Shown here piece by piece: positions 45,819 through 55,727 of a stretch of 64,000 bases of DNA. A model generated the notes under the pieces. The model was not told the origin of the DNA, made no database searches, and saw only the letters and a list, made by a program, of their open reading frames with translations. The stretch spans positions 310,001 through 374,000 of the forward strand of contig CAVPVD010000010.1 in the NCBI GenBank assembly GCA_963709155.1, in the 5' to 3' direction. The first letter of the stretch is position 1. Every line of letters begins with the position of its first letter. A program made the translations under genes and the position numbers. This stretch comes from Bog-159 sp963709155. GTDB taxonomy: Bacteria; Acidobacteriota; Terriglobia; Bryobacterales; Bryobacteraceae.

Positions 45819-46492
45819 CCTGGAATGCCGCTGGCGATGGCATTGATGTCCGGGGTCTCCAGCACCGGCTTCGCCCATCCCCGCCGCGCCACCTGAATCA
45901 TCGCCCGGCCCAGCTTCTCCGTGGTCGTCACATACTGGGGCATGATCGCATTCAACACGGGAAGCAGCGGTCCCAGAATCGCATAAAACATCTGGTAGAC
46001 TCGGGTCTTCGATCGGATCCCGTCTTGCGGCACGATCACCGCCGGACGGAACATGTAAGCCGCCTTGAACGGCAGCCGCAACAGGGCATTCTCGGTCTCG
46101 CCCTTTACCCGCGCCCACATGGTGCGGCCCTTCTCCGAGCTGTCCGTGCCCGCCCCAGAGACATACACGAACGTCATGCCTGGATTGTGTCTCGCCAGCG
46201 CCTGCGCGGCCGCCAGCGTGAAGTCGTAAGTGACGCGCCGGTAGTCTGCCTCTTTCATTCCCGCCGAGGAAACCCCCAGGCAGAAGAAGCACGCATCGAA
46301 TCCGGCCAGGCCGTTCTCGATCGCGGAGAAATCCAAGAAGTCGCGATGCGCCAGTTCGCGCAGCTTTGGGTTCGTTTGTCCGGTTGTGCCGCGCCCGATC
46401 GATAGCACGCTTTCCACGTCCGCATCCAGCAGGCACTCGCGCAGCACGCCTTGCCCCACCATCCCCGTGGCCCCAAATAGAATGGCGTTCAT
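45815..46492 (-). CDS. NAD(P)-binding Rossmann protein
   Basis: 225 residues from ATG at 46492; an upstream open stretch to 46594 overlaps the CRTAC1 gene end and is not used. The dinucleotide motif ILFGATGMVGQGVLRECL is at the N-terminus, then VLSIGRGTT. The overall form is of short NAD(P)H-binding proteins near HTATIP2/TIP30 or YbjT. There is a catalytic-like YVSGAGTDSSEKG. It may be a reductase or a redox sensor; no substrate can be named. 52 bases separate it from the upstream CRTAC1 gene. Confidence 0.8.
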   Translation of the reverse strand: MNAILFGATGMVGQGVLRECLLDADVESVLSIGRGTTGQTNPKLRELAHRDFLDFSAIENGLAGFDACFFCLGVSSAGMKEADYRRVTYDFTLAAAQALARHNPGMTFVYVSGAGTDSSEKGRTMWARVKGETENALLRLPFKAAYMFRPAVIVPQDGIRSKTRVYQMFYAILGPLLPVLNAIMPQYVTTTEKLGRAMIQVARRGWAKPVLETPDINAIASGIPG

Positions 46493-46544
46493 CGCATCCC
46501 CGCGCCCGGTGACGGCCTCCACGGCCTGCAAAAAGGGTTCCGTG

Positions 46545-48206
46545 TCATTGCGCCGGCTCCTCAATCGCCAGGATCTGGTCCGCCGCCACGTCATGCAGCA
46601 CCTGGTGGATCCGGCTCGGCCATTTGATATCGATCTCCCGGATGGTCTTCGATGCGCCCAGCCCGAAGTGTACGCGCGCGTCGCTGGAGCACGCGTAGCC
46701 CACGGCCGTGGTCACTTCGTTGTACTGCTTCGCGCCATCCTCGCCGGTGATGCGGATCTGCGCTCCCAGCGCCATGCGGTTACTCTTCCTGCCGGTCAGC
46801 TTCAGCAGGATCCAGTGGTTTCCGTTTTGCGAAATATTGTGGAAGTACTTTACCGGGCCGTTGAGTACCGAGACCACCGCGTCCATTCGCCCGTCGTTAT
46901 CGATATCGCCGAAAGCCACGCCGCGATGCGCTGCCGCCTTCTGGAAATCCGCACCCGCCTCGCCGCTGACATCCTGAAACTTGCCGGTCCCCATGTTGCG
47001 GAAGACGGCATTCGGCTCCTCGTATTTGCGGTTCGAAAACTGGGCCACGTTGTCCAGCACATTGCCCCGCGTGACGAACAGATCCTTCCACCCGTCGTTA
47101 TCGAAATCGACGATCCCGTTGCTCCATCCCGACATGTCGCGCGTCCCCGCCAGGTGCATCGGGTAGGTCCGCTCCCAGAACTGACCGCCGCCGCGGTTTT
47201 GGAATAACGGAAACGTCTCGTTCTCCACGGCGGTGTGCCAGATATCCGGCCGGCCATCGTTGTCCACATCCTTGAAATCCGCGCCCATGCCGGAAATTAC
47301 GCTGCCGCTCTGCACGTACGCCACGCCCGCTTCGAGCGCCACCTCCTCGAACTTCTTGCCACCCAGGTTGTGGAACAGGAAGTTCGGACGATTGTCGTTG
47401 GCTACGAAGATATCCATGAACCCATCGCCGTCGTAATCCGCGATGGCCGCGCCCATGCCCTTGCCGGCGTATTTGGCGATGCCCGTTTCCGCGGACACGT
47501 CGGTGAAGGTGCCGTCGCCGTTGTTACGATACAGCGTGTTCGGCAAGTTCCCGTAGTTCTTCGGATGGCAATACGTCCGCAATCCCGGCTTCGGGCCGCA
47601 AAACGGGTCTTTATTCACTTCCCACTTGCAGTAGTTCGACACGAACAGATCCGGGAGCCCGTCGTTGTTGTAATCCACCCAGGCGGCTGAAACGGACCAC
47701 ATCTTCGTGCCGTCGAGCACCCCCCCTCCCACGCCCGCCTGATCCGTCACGTCCGTAAACGTGCCGTTCCCATTGTTGCGGAAGAGTTGGTTCTTCCCGG
47801 TATTCAGCACGTAGATGTCCGGCCAGCCGTCGTTGTTGTAATCGCCGATGGCCACTCCCATGCCGTAACCTGCGCCCGCCACCCCGGCTTTCGCGGTCAC
47901 ATCCGTGAAGGTTCCGTCGTGGTTGTTATGGTACAGCCGATTCCAGTACTTGGGGCTTTCTTTCTGAAGCGACGGGATGGCCGCCCCGTTCACCAGGTAG
48001 ACGTCCAGGTAGCCGTCGTTGTCGTAGTCGAACAGAGCCACGCCCGCCACCATGGTTTCGGGCTGATTTTTGTTGGGAGTGGGACTGCTGTCGGAAACGA
48101 AAGTGAGACCGGACCGTTCCGCGATTTCTTCGAAAACGATGGGACCCGCCGCGGACCCGGCCAGTAGCACGCCGGCTCCGATCACGATAGGGATGAAAAC
48201 TTTCAC
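46545..48206 (-). CDS. CRTAC1/FG-GAP-repeat exported protein
   Basis: 553 residues with a signal peptide (about 1-18). The body is a series of FG-GAP/VCBS-like repeats with Asp-rich calcium-loop phrases such as ALFDYDNDGYLDVYLVN, AIGDYNNDGWPDIYVLN and AAWVDYNNDGLPDLFVSN, making a beta-propeller. The C-terminal part (about 460-550) matches the ASPIC/UnbV domain (NRMALGAQIRIT, VHFGLGASKTIREIDIKWPS). Such proteins are outside or on the cell surface, with binding functions. No enzyme motif is seen. It reads away from the DUF4038 gene across 58 bases. Confidence 0.92.
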   Translation of the reverse strand: MKVFIPIVIGAGVLLAGSAAGPIVFEEIAERSGLTFVSDSSPTPNKNQPETMVAGVALFDYDNDGYLDVYLVNGAAIPSLQKESPKYWNRLYHNNHDGTFTDVTAKAGVAGAGYGMGVAIGDYNNDGWPDIYVLNTGKNQLFRNNGNGTFTDVTDQAGVGGGVLDGTKMWSVSAAWVDYNNDGLPDLFVSNYCKWEVNKDPFCGPKPGLRTYCHPKNYGNLPNTLYRNNGDGTFTDVSAETGIAKYAGKGMGAAIADYDGDGFMDIFVANDNRPNFLFHNLGGKKFEEVALEAGVAYVQSGSVISGMGADFKDVDNDGRPDIWHTAVENETFPLFQNRGGGQFWERTYPMHLAGTRDMSGWSNGIVDFDNDGWKDLFVTRGNVLDNVAQFSNRKYEEPNAVFRNMGTGKFQDVSGEAGADFQKAAAHRGVAFGDIDNDGRMDAVVSVLNGPVKYFHNISQNGNHWILLKLTGRKSNRMALGAQIRITGEDGAKQYNEVTTAVGYACSSDARVHFGLGASKTIREIDIKWPSRIHQVLHDVAADQILAIEEPAQ

Positions 48207-48264
48207 GTCGCGGAAATTTCAGTCTAACATGCCCAAAAACCAAGACCCGGCGTTACAGTGAGGC

Positions 48265-49917
48265 ATGCTCCGTCACCTGTGCGCCCCCCTCATGGCGTTC
48301 TCCATGCTCTTGGGCACTCAATTGCCGGCCGCGCCGGCCGAAGTCTCGTTCTCCCAGTCCGCGCCGCGCGTGGCGCCTTACGACTTCATCGAAGTCAGCG
48401 CGTCCGTCGCGCCGCCCGCCGCGGGTAACCCTTTCACCGGCGCGACCCTCACCGGATCGTTCGCCAAGCGCGGGGCCGCCGGAAGTCTTCCAGTCGATGG
48501 CTTCTGCGATGCGGCCGACGGCAGCCTCTTCCGCATCCGCTTCATGCCCGCGTCGCCCGGCGATTACACCTATTCCGTCACCTACCGGCAGGGCAGCTTC
48601 GAGAAGGCCTGGCAGGGATCGTTCCAGGCCGCCGCCGCACCGGGCCCCGCGCCGCGCGGACCCATTCGAGTGGATCCCAAGTATCCCTGGCATTTCATTT
48701 GGGAGGGCACCGGCGAACACTACTTCTTCAACGGCACCACCGCCTTCTGGCTGATGGGATGGCGCGATGAGCGATTCATCCGCAATTCCATCCAGCGCCT
48801 GCACGATCTGAAAATCAACCGCATGCGCGTCCTGCTCTCCGGCGGGACCTTCACCCTCTACGGCGAACCGGCCATGACCGGCGACAACTTCACTTTATTT
48901 CTCCGGCCATGGATCGCCAAGGATCCGCAAAGCCTCGACCACCCCGGCATCGACTACACCCGCTTCGATATCCCTTACTGGCAGAAGTTCGAGCGCATGC
49001 TGCGCTTCGCCCGCGAACGCGACATGATTATCTCCGTGGTGCAGGATATCGGCGACGGCCGCATCCACCCGGAGGCCGGCAGCGACGGCGAACGCCTCTA
49101 TTTCCACTACGCCGCCGCCCGCCTCGGCGCCTTTTCGAATATCACCTGGGACCTCGGCGACGACCTCGATAGCTTCCGCGACGAAAAGTGGGCCCACGAA
49201 ACCGGTACCCTGCTGGAAGGCTGGGACCCCTACCATCATCTCGCCACCTCGCATCCCGTACACCGCGAGCACCAGGACCGCGCTTCCGCCTGGTTTGGTT
49301 TCACGTCCATTCAAGACTGGTCGCGCGCGCAGCACGCCCTCATGCTGGAGGAGCGCCAGATCCAACTGAAGACCGGCCGCATCATCCCGCAGGCGAATGA
49401 AGAATACGGCTACGAAGATCATTACCCCCATTGGGCGCCGGGCATGGGATCGGACTCGGCCGAGGCGCTGCGGCATGTGGCTTGGGACATCGCTATGGCC
49501 GGAGCATACGGAACCGCCGGTGAAACCGCCCGCCGCGGCATCAACATCTGGCCCGATACCGGCGGCGGCTGGATCAACGGACGCGGCGACGATACCATGG
49601 TGATGCTGAAAGGCTATGCGCACATGGTCGAGTTTTTCACCAGCTTCGAGTGGTGGAAGACGGACCCGCACGATGATCTGGTGACCAATGGCGCGTATTG
49701 CCTGGCGCAGCCCGGCCGGATTTACGCCGTCTACTTGCCCAACGGGGGCGATGTCACTGTAACACTTGAATCAGGGCATTACGATGCGGCCTGGTTCAGT
49801 GCATTCACCGGTGAGTGGGTGCCTGTAGGACCTGTTGACGGTCCCACTTGGAAATCACCGCAAGCTCCAGGCTGGCTGGACTGGGCGCTTCTTGTCCGAA
49901 AACGGGAATCGAACTAA
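48265..49917 (+). CDS. Secreted DUF5060/DUF4038 glycoside hydrolase-like protein
   Basis: 550 residues with a signal peptide (about 1-27). The N-terminal beta domain (about 28-125, DUF5060-like) is followed by a TIM-barrel region (about 130-460, DUF4038-like) with HYFFNGTTAFWLMGWRDERF, VLLSGGTFTLYG, ITWDLGDDLDS and QANEEYGYEDH, then a C-terminal beta domain. Related proteins include apiosidase-like GH140 enzymes and other poorly studied glycosidases. Likely role: extracellular glycan cleavage. Catalytic residues cannot be assigned reliably. Confidence 0.82.
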   Translation: MLRHLCAPLMAFSMLLGTQLPAAPAEVSFSQSAPRVAPYDFIEVSASVAPPAAGNPFTGATLTGSFAKRGAAGSLPVDGFCDAADGSLFRIRFMPASPGDYTYSVTYRQGSFEKAWQGSFQAAAAPGPAPRGPIRVDPKYPWHFIWEGTGEHYFFNGTTAFWLMGWRDERFIRNSIQRLHDLKINRMRVLLSGGTFTLYGEPAMTGDNFTLFLRPWIAKDPQSLDHPGIDYTRFDIPYWQKFERMLRFARERDMIISVVQDIGDGRIHPEAGSDGERLYFHYAAARLGAFSNITWDLGDDLDSFRDEKWAHETGTLLEGWDPYHHLATSHPVHREHQDRASAWFGFTSIQDWSRAQHALMLEERQIQLKTGRIIPQANEEYGYEDHYPHWAPGMGSDSAEALRHVAWDIAMAGAYGTAGETARRGINIWPDTGGGWINGRGDDTMVMLKGYAHMVEFFTSFEWWKTDPHDDLVTNGAYCLAQPGRIYAVYLPNGGDVTVTLESGHYDAAWFSAFTGEWVPVGPVDGPTWKSPQAPGWLDWALLVRKRESN

Positions 49918-50240
49918 CAGTACCAGTACGAAGCGCGTAGACGGTCCACCTAGGCCAACTGTTACAAGAAAATTTCGCATTTCAACCCTTTTTAGTTGCA
50001 TTGTGACTGCGTCAAGTAGTACACTTCGGCTGATTAAGGTCTTATTGTTTCCAGTATCGGAGTTTACTGGACAGGTGTATTCCGGGGCAAAACGCCATCG
50101 CTTTAGGGGCAAGGCGCTCAATTCTTTTTTTCCGGCCATCAGCCGCTAAGGCGACCGGTTTTTCCACCGGCGTCGGTAGTGTGTGCAATCGGTCCGCAAG
50201 GCCGGTTGAAGTGATTCTCATTGAATAAGGGGATACGAGC
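49918..50240 (+). other. Leader region of the TonB receptor gene
   Basis: 323 bases without a gene. Near its 3' end, AAGGGGA (50226-50232) is the ribosome binding site for the receptor. A small stem, CCGGT/ACCGG around TTTTCC (about 50154-50171), lies in the middle. A weak promoter-like region occurs near 49995-50025 (TTGTGACTGCGTC, then a short AT-poor stretch), but I cannot support it well. No known riboswitch pattern could be confirmed. Confidence 0.4.
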
Positions 50241-53200
50241 ATGAGTTTACGTGCAATACGGGTTAGTCTATCGATGGTGGCGATTCTAGCCATCCTGTGC
50301 TTCGGCGCCCTCAGCGCCTTTGCGCAAACAGAAACTGGCCAGATCGTGGGAGCCGTTACGGATCCTACCGGCGCAACGGTGCCGGGAGCCACCGTCACCA
50401 TCAAGGCTGTGGCGACTGGCGCGGAGCGCGTGCAAACCACGGACGCCAGCGGCAATTTTACTTTTACCAACCTGCAGCCCGACGTCTATGAAGTGACCGT
50501 CGCGGCAGCGGGCTTCACGACATTAAAGCAGCGCACTACGGTCACGGTAGGCAGCAAGGTGAGCTTCGAAGCCAAGCTCGAGGTCGGCAAAGCCGAAACT
50601 GTGGTTGAGGTGAGCGAAACCGCGGTCACCGTCAATACCGAGACCCAAACCATCAGTCAGTTGATCAATACCCAAGCCATGACGGAATTGCCGTCCCTGA
50701 CGCGCAATCCTTACGACTTCGTCCTGACTTCGGGCAACGTCAGCGAAGACGATCCGTCGGGACGTGGCGTCGGCGTCGCCATGAACGGCTTGCGCTCCGC
50801 CGGCACGAACGTCATGCTCGACGGCGTGGCCAACAACGACGAGTTCACCGCGTCGGTCGGCCAGATGGTGCCTCTCGATTCCGTCCAGGAGATGGGCATC
50901 ATCACCAATAACTTCACCGCGGAGTACGGCCGCGCGGATGCCGGCGTGGTCAACGTGACCACCAAGTCGGGAACCAATGCGTTTCACGGCACCCTGTACG
51001 AGTTCAACCGCGTCAGCGATCTGGCTTCCAACAGCTTCAATAACAATGCGTACGGCTTGGATAAGCCGCACTACACCCGCAACCAGTTCGGCTATTCTCT
51101 CGGTGGTCCCATCAAGAAGAATAAGCTGTTCTTTTTCAGCAATACCGAATGGACCCGCGTACGCAGCGTGGCCAACGATATCGCCATGGTTCCGGATCCG
51201 GCCTTGATCGCGGCCTCCGCGCCCGGTACGCAGGCCGTGTGGTCCGCTTATGGCAAGCTCCGTTCGGGCCTCACCACTCTTGGTACCTATAGCCGCCAGG
51301 ATCTAATCAACCAGAGTCTCGGCGATCCCTGCCAGGCCGGCGGCGCCGCCGGCGGCCCCTGCCAGTCTTATAGCCTGACCGCGCCGATGTTCGACCTGGT
51401 CCAATTCACCGTGCCCAGCGATTCGGGCGCCGGTACGCCGCAGAACACTTGGGATACCGTCAACCGCATCGACTACAACCTGAGTGACAGAACCCAGATT
51501 TACGGGCGTTATGCCATCTATAGCGAATACGACTTTCCGGGCAGCGTTTCGAACAACGCGTATGCCGGTTACGATACACCCAACACCACGTATAGCAACA
51601 GCGTAATCGTTTCCGTGACCCACACCTTCTCCCCGCGCTTCGTCTCCCAGACGAAACTCGATTTCAACCGTTTCAACGGGCAGCAGCCGCTGTCCTCCAC
51701 CGGTGTGGTTCCCACTTTCTTCCTGGGAAGCTCCGAATCCGCGTCGTACATCGGCCCCTACGTCGTGAACCTGCCGGGTTACCTGCCCACCGCGCCGGGC
51801 TCCGGCATCCCCTTCGGTGGCCCCCAGAATTTCGGCGAAGCCTATCAGGATTTCAGCTACACCAAGGGCAAGCACGAACTGCGCTTTGGCGGCACCGCCG
51901 AGTACCTCCGCGACAACCGCACCTTCGGCGCGTATGAGTCGGCTTCCGAAGTGCTGGGAAGCTCGGACGGCCAGGGTCTCGATAACCTGCTTTCCGGCCA
52001 GCTTCACGAGCTCCAGGTGTCCGTCTATCCGCAAGGTAAGTTCCCCTGCGTCGGCGGCGTTCAGACCGCTGATTGCACCGTGAACCTGCCCATCGGCCCG
52101 CCCACTTTCGAGCGCAGCAACCGCTATCACGAATACGCGCTTTACTTCCAGGATTCCTGGAAAGTGACGCCGCGCTTCACCGTCAACATGGGTCTCCGCT
52201 GGGAATACTTCGGTGTGCAGCACAACGTCAACGCCAACCTGGATTCCAACTTCTATCCGGGCACCGGCGGCAGCGTCCAACAGGACATCGCCAGCGGGAT
52301 GGTGATGACCACTCCCAGCAGCCCCATCGGCGAGCTGTGGACCCCCAGCAAGAAGAACTTCGGCCCCCGCGTCGGGTTCGCCTGGGATATATTCGGGGAC
52401 GGCAAGACCGCATTCCGCGGCGGTTACGGAATCGGCTACGAGCGCAACTTCGGCAACGTGACGTATAACGTGTTGTTCAACCCGCCGAACTTCGCCGTCG
52501 TTGAATTCCTGGCCGGCTCCAACGTTTCGAATATCCCGATTTCGACCACGAACTTTGGACCCTTGAGCGGCGCTTCCGGATCCGCGGCGCTTCCGCCTTC
52601 CGAACTCCGCGCCGTGCAGCCGAACATTCCGCAGGCTTACGCGCACTTGATGAGCGCTTCGATCGAGCACCAGTTTACGAATGCGACTCACTTGGAAGTC
52701 GATTATTCCGGTTCGATCGGCCGCAACCTGTACGACATCGCCAACACGAACGTCCCGGGCATGGGCAACATCTACCTGGGCATCCCCTGCACGCCCGGCG
52801 ACTTCTCCGGCGACGCGAATTCCTGCCTCTCCCCGTTGAATCCGCAATACAGCGCCATCAATCGCCGCGGCGCCGCGGGCATCTCCAACTACAACGCCAT
52901 GAATGTGCGGTACGACATTCAGGACATCAAGCACAGCGGGCTGACCGTGCGCATGAATTATACCTGGAGCCATGCCATGGACGAACTGAGCGACACGTTC
53001 AGTTCCTCCGGCAACCAGTTCAACCTCGGCTATACGGATGCGTTCAATCCGATGGTGGACTACGGCCCGGCGCAATTCGACAACCGCCACCGCATCGCCG
53101 TCAGCGGCATCTGGGACGTGCCCTTCACCCGCAGCCTGCATGGTGCGGCCAAGAGCATCCTCGATGGATGGGAACTGGCTCCCATTTTCACCGCGCGCAC

Positions 53201-53675
53201 GGGCGCTCCTTACACGATCTACGACCTCAACAATTGCCTTTGCTACGTCTATCCGCGCGTAGCTGCGAACCAGGTCCTACCCACCACCGGCGGCCGGACC
53301 ACTCTCAGCAGCCCGAATTCGTACCAGATCTATAACATGGGCAACTACGCCATCGACGAAAGCTATGTCAACCCGATCACCGGCAGCTCCGACTTTGGAC
53401 CGTGGCCGTCCGATACCACCGGCCGCGACTACTTCCATAGCCCCGGGACCTGGAACCTCAACCTCGGCATGTACAAGAACACCAGAATCACCGAACGCGC
53501 TACCCTCCAGCTTCGCCTGGAAGCTTACAACGCGATCAACCATGCCAACTTCGGAATCAACACCGGCTCCGCTTACATCTACGGTTGCAGCCCTGGAAAC
53601 TGCGCCAGCGGACCGATCACCGGCGGCTACAGCGGGAATCGCAACATCCAGCTGGGCGCCAAAGTGATTTTCTAA
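50241..53675 (+). CDS. TonB-dependent receptor with carboxypeptidase-regulatory-like domain
   Basis: 1144 residues with a signal peptide (about 1-29). The N-terminal carboxypeptidase-regulatory-like Ig domain (about 30-115: GQIVGAVTDPTGATVPGATV) is followed by a plug-like region (about 120-260, GVAMNGLRSAGTNVMLDGVA) and a long beta-barrel rich in alternating aromatic strands (NQFGYSLGGPIKKNKLFFFS and many others), ending in NIQLGAKVIF with the terminal Phe of outer-membrane barrels. This is the large Oar/CarboxypepD-TonB type expanded in Acidobacteria. Probable role: uptake of oligosaccharides or other large nutrients powered by TonB. Ends at a strong terminator. Confidence 0.93.
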   Translation: MSLRAIRVSLSMVAILAILCFGALSAFAQTETGQIVGAVTDPTGATVPGATVTIKAVATGAERVQTTDASGNFTFTNLQPDVYEVTVAAAGFTTLKQRTTVTVGSKVSFEAKLEVGKAETVVEVSETAVTVNTETQTISQLINTQAMTELPSLTRNPYDFVLTSGNVSEDDPSGRGVGVAMNGLRSAGTNVMLDGVANNDEFTASVGQMVPLDSVQEMGIITNNFTAEYGRADAGVVNVTTKSGTNAFHGTLYEFNRVSDLASNSFNNNAYGLDKPHYTRNQFGYSLGGPIKKNKLFFFSNTEWTRVRSVANDIAMVPDPALIAASAPGTQAVWSAYGKLRSGLTTLGTYSRQDLINQSLGDPCQAGGAAGGPCQSYSLTAPMFDLVQFTVPSDSGAGTPQNTWDTVNRIDYNLSDRTQIYGRYAIYSEYDFPGSVSNNAYAGYDTPNTTYSNSVIVSVTHTFSPRFVSQTKLDFNRFNGQQPLSSTGVVPTFFLGSSESASYIGPYVVNLPGYLPTAPGSGIPFGGPQNFGEAYQDFSYTKGKHELRFGGTAEYLRDNRTFGAYESASEVLGSSDGQGLDNLLSGQLHELQVSVYPQGKFPCVGGVQTADCTVNLPIGPPTFERSNRYHEYALYFQDSWKVTPRFTVNMGLRWEYFGVQHNVNANLDSNFYPGTGGSVQQDIASGMVMTTPSSPIGELWTPSKKNFGPRVGFAWDIFGDGKTAFRGGYGIGYERNFGNVTYNVLFNPPNFAVVEFLAGSNVSNIPISTTNFGPLSGASGSAALPPSELRAVQPNIPQAYAHLMSASIEHQFTNATHLEVDYSGSIGRNLYDIANTNVPGMGNIYLGIPCTPGDFSGDANSCLSPLNPQYSAINRRGAAGISNYNAMNVRYDIQDIKHSGLTVRMNYTWSHAMDELSDTFSSSGNQFNLGYTDAFNPMVDYGPAQFDNRHRIAVSGIWDVPFTRSLHGAAKSILDGWELAPIFTARTGAPYTIYDLNNCLCYVYPRVAANQVLPTTGGRTTLSSPNSYQIYNMGNYAIDESYVNPITGSSDFGPWPSDTTGRDYFHSPGTWNLNLGMYKNTRITERATLQLRLEAYNAINHANFGINTGSAYIYGCSPGNCASGPITGGYSGNRNIQLGAKVIF

Positions 53676-53699
53676 TTAACACAGCCTCTGGCTGGGATA

Positions 53700-53729
53700 G
53701 GACAGGCCTTCGGGCCTGTCCTTTTTTTT
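53700..53729 (+). terminator. Rho-independent terminator of the TonB receptor gene
   Basis: GGACAGGCC/GGCCTGTCC forms a perfect 9-bp stem with a TTCG tetraloop, immediately followed by eight T residues (53722-53729). It lies 25 bases after the receptor stop. This is the clearest intrinsic terminator in the window. Confidence 0.95.
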
Positions 53730-53742
53730 GCTTTCAAGCGCG

Positions 53743-55101
53743 CTACCCCACGCGGCGATACCACAGCACGCGGTCGCCGTCGTCGGGATCTTCGGAATAA
53801 GGCAAGCTGGTGACGCCCGCGGGCCGCATCGGCACGCCCGCGACTTCGGGCAGCGCGTTGTTGGTCAGCAGCAAACCTCCGGGGCTCAGCATACTGGCGA
53901 TATTGCGCAAGGCCAGGGCCTGTTCGAACGGGCTGTAATAAACCAGAACATTCGTGGCCACCACCAGGTCGAACCCGCGGCCCTCCGCCACTGGCAGTTG
54001 TTGTACCACCACGTCCAGGTCCGCCGGCCGCAACAGGCCGACGACAGCGGGACGAATGCGCACCGCGTGCATCCGCGCTTCCACGCCGGGTGGAGGGTTG
54101 AGGCTCCTGGCCTCCGTTCCGATCTCCGCGCCGAACTTGCGCCAATAGTCGATAGTCTCGGGCAGCCAGCGGGTGCCTCCATCGAGCGGGATCTGCACCG
54201 TATATGGAACCCCGGCGTGGGCTTGCGCCACCGCGCGCCGGACGTGTTCCAGTACCCGGCCGCTGAGGTCGAAGATCCCCACTTCCGGTTCCGCCGCGCC
54301 CGCCAGCCGCAGCTTGCGCAACGAATCGATGAGCGCAAATGGCTGCAGGGTCTGAATCGGATAGAAATCGTAGCCGCTGCGTTTGTCCGCGAAGTCCAGG
54401 CCCGGCCCGATCACCGCGGCCCGCCGCACGTTTCGCAGCAGCCCGGTTGCTTTGATCTCTGCCAGGCTTCGCTCGATGGCATAATTCGGCCGGAACGAGG
54501 TATCAAGCGACAGGCCGCGGTCTTGATACAGGCTGGAGCGTTTCACGAACAGGCCCGCCGCGTCTTCTTTGCGCTTAGCCTCGTCGATGGCCTTGGCATA
54601 GGCGCGCTGCTCCCGCAACACGCGCAGCGCGTTTTCGAGCAGGACGGCCTGCACCCGCTTCGCCGCATCTGGCCAATTGGGGTCCGCGCCGTTCTGCTTC
54701 AGCCACTCCGCGGCAAACTGCAATCGCTCATTGCGGCCTGGATGGCTCACCGCCTGCGCCATGTCCTTCACCCGGGCCAGGATCAGCCGGCCGGCCAAAT
54801 CGGAACTGTCCGTCACGCGCGGCTCCGCGGTGAAAGACGTGCCGAACAGCACCAGGTTAAGAACGGAGTCGGCATCGCCGCGCTTCAGGCGTTCGCGGAT
54901 TTCGCGGTCGCGCGCCGTCTCCCACGCCAGCCACGCTTCCGGTGTCAGCGCCGACGCTTGCAAGCCTCCGGGGAGTTCTCCAGCGAAGCTCTCGAGGACC
55001 GGCCGCGCCTGCACCAGCGGCAGGTAGACGGCGCGGTCCTCGGCGTGGGCCGGGAACGTCAAGCTGCCCAGCGCAAGGCCGAGAACATCTCTGCGCGTCA
55101 T
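53743..55101 (-). CDS. Twin-arginine-exported SAM methyltransferase-like protein
   Basis: 452 residues from ATG at 55101. It starts with TRRDVLGLALGSLTFPAHAE, a twin-arginine-type signal peptide. The first half is helical with no known domain. From about residue 240, AAVIGPGLDFAD resembles the SAM-binding glycine loop and later VVATNVLVYYSPFEQALAL and LSPGGLLLTNN match class I methyltransferase motifs. An exported methyltransferase would lack SAM outside the cytoplasm, so this may be an enzyme-like fold with another role, or the signal could be non-functional. I mark the function as unknown. Confidence 0.7.
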   Translation of the reverse strand: MTRRDVLGLALGSLTFPAHAEDRAVYLPLVQARPVLESFAGELPGGLQASALTPEAWLAWETARDREIRERLKRGDADSVLNLVLFGTSFTAEPRVTDSSDLAGRLILARVKDMAQAVSHPGRNERLQFAAEWLKQNGADPNWPDAAKRVQAVLLENALRVLREQRAYAKAIDEAKRKEDAAGLFVKRSSLYQDRGLSLDTSFRPNYAIERSLAEIKATGLLRNVRRAAVIGPGLDFADKRSGYDFYPIQTLQPFALIDSLRKLRLAGAAEPEVGIFDLSGRVLEHVRRAVAQAHAGVPYTVQIPLDGGTRWLPETIDYWRKFGAEIGTEARSLNPPPGVEARMHAVRIRPAVVGLLRPADLDVVVQQLPVAEGRGFDLVVATNVLVYYSPFEQALALRNIASMLSPGGLLLTNNALPEVAGVPMRPAGVTSLPYSEDPDDGDRVLWYRRVG

Positions 55102-55267
55102 CGTGAAACTAACGTAACATCTGAGGGCCTGCGCGTTCCGGTGTGGCTCGTCCCACCGGCGAGACATACAATCCCACCTCCGCACAATCGCCGACTGCGT
55201 CAGTGCGGATTTTCAGGACTTAGCACGGAACCCGGCTTGCCTACTCGTCGCGCGGAGGCGCTGCCGA

Positions 55268-55702
55268 ATGTCCAAATTGCAAAGGGTACGGGAGGTTCCG
55301 TCCGGTCCGCTATCACCGGATTACGTGAGCCAAAAGGCCAAGGAAGGTTGGCGATTGACCGCCGTCGAATGGGAGCGGGACGTCGAGGAAACGGAGCAAC
55401 CGGGACCTCTCACCGAGGATGTGCCCTATGGCCTGCGCGTATCCGCGGATTGCAGTCATCTCGAAGAAAACCTCGGCGAGAAGCAGGCGTTGGTTCTCAT
55501 GATGGATCTGATCGTGCAGGATGCGCCGCTCTCGCTAGTCGCCGAAGAATTGAATCGCAAGGGGTTCCGCACGCGCGCCGGCGCCAACTGGACGCCCGGG
55601 TCGGTCTTCGATATGCTGCCGCGCCTGATTCAGGTGGGGCCGCGCATCTTTTCGAGCGGGGATTGGACCGCGCGAACGCGGCATCTTTTCCGCATCGCCT
55701 AA
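55268..55702 (+). CDS. Small protein with recombinase-like helical segment
   Basis: 144 residues, ATG at 55268, with GGAGG 9 bases upstream. The C-terminal part (about 80-125) reads PLSLVAEELNRKGFRTRAGA then NWTPGSVFDMLPRL, similar to the recombinase-domain phrase (elNekGirtrrGkpWtpssV) of serine recombinases, but the catalytic domain is absent. It could be a DNA-binding regulator derived from that fold. It is convergent with dsbD and divergent from the methyltransferase-like gene. Confidence 0.6.
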   Translation: MSKLQRVREVPSGPLSPDYVSQKAKEGWRLTAVEWERDVEETEQPGPLTEDVPYGLRVSADCSHLEENLGEKQALVLMMDLIVQDAPLSLVAEELNRKGFRTRAGANWTPGSVFDMLPRLIQVGPRIFSSGDWTARTRHLFRIA

Positions 55703-55727
55703 GCGGAACCGCCGGCTCCGCCCGCCG

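Noticed and set aside
49890..49915. GGGAATCGAAC resembling a tRNA T-loop on the minus strand
   Set aside because: The flanks do not pair into a T-stem, no cloverleaf can be drawn, and the bases are the coding end of the DUF4038 gene.
50060..50220. Cyclic-di-GMP riboswitch in the TonB receptor leader
   Set aside because: Some GGGGCAAAACGCC-like words look similar, but the conserved core and the two-helix plan could not be matched.
51303..53141. Long open frame (612 codons) on the minus strand under the TonB receptor
   Set aside because: It is a GC-rich codon shadow of the receptor gene, low in recognisable motifs; the plus strand has a full signal peptide, domains, ribosome binding site and terminator.
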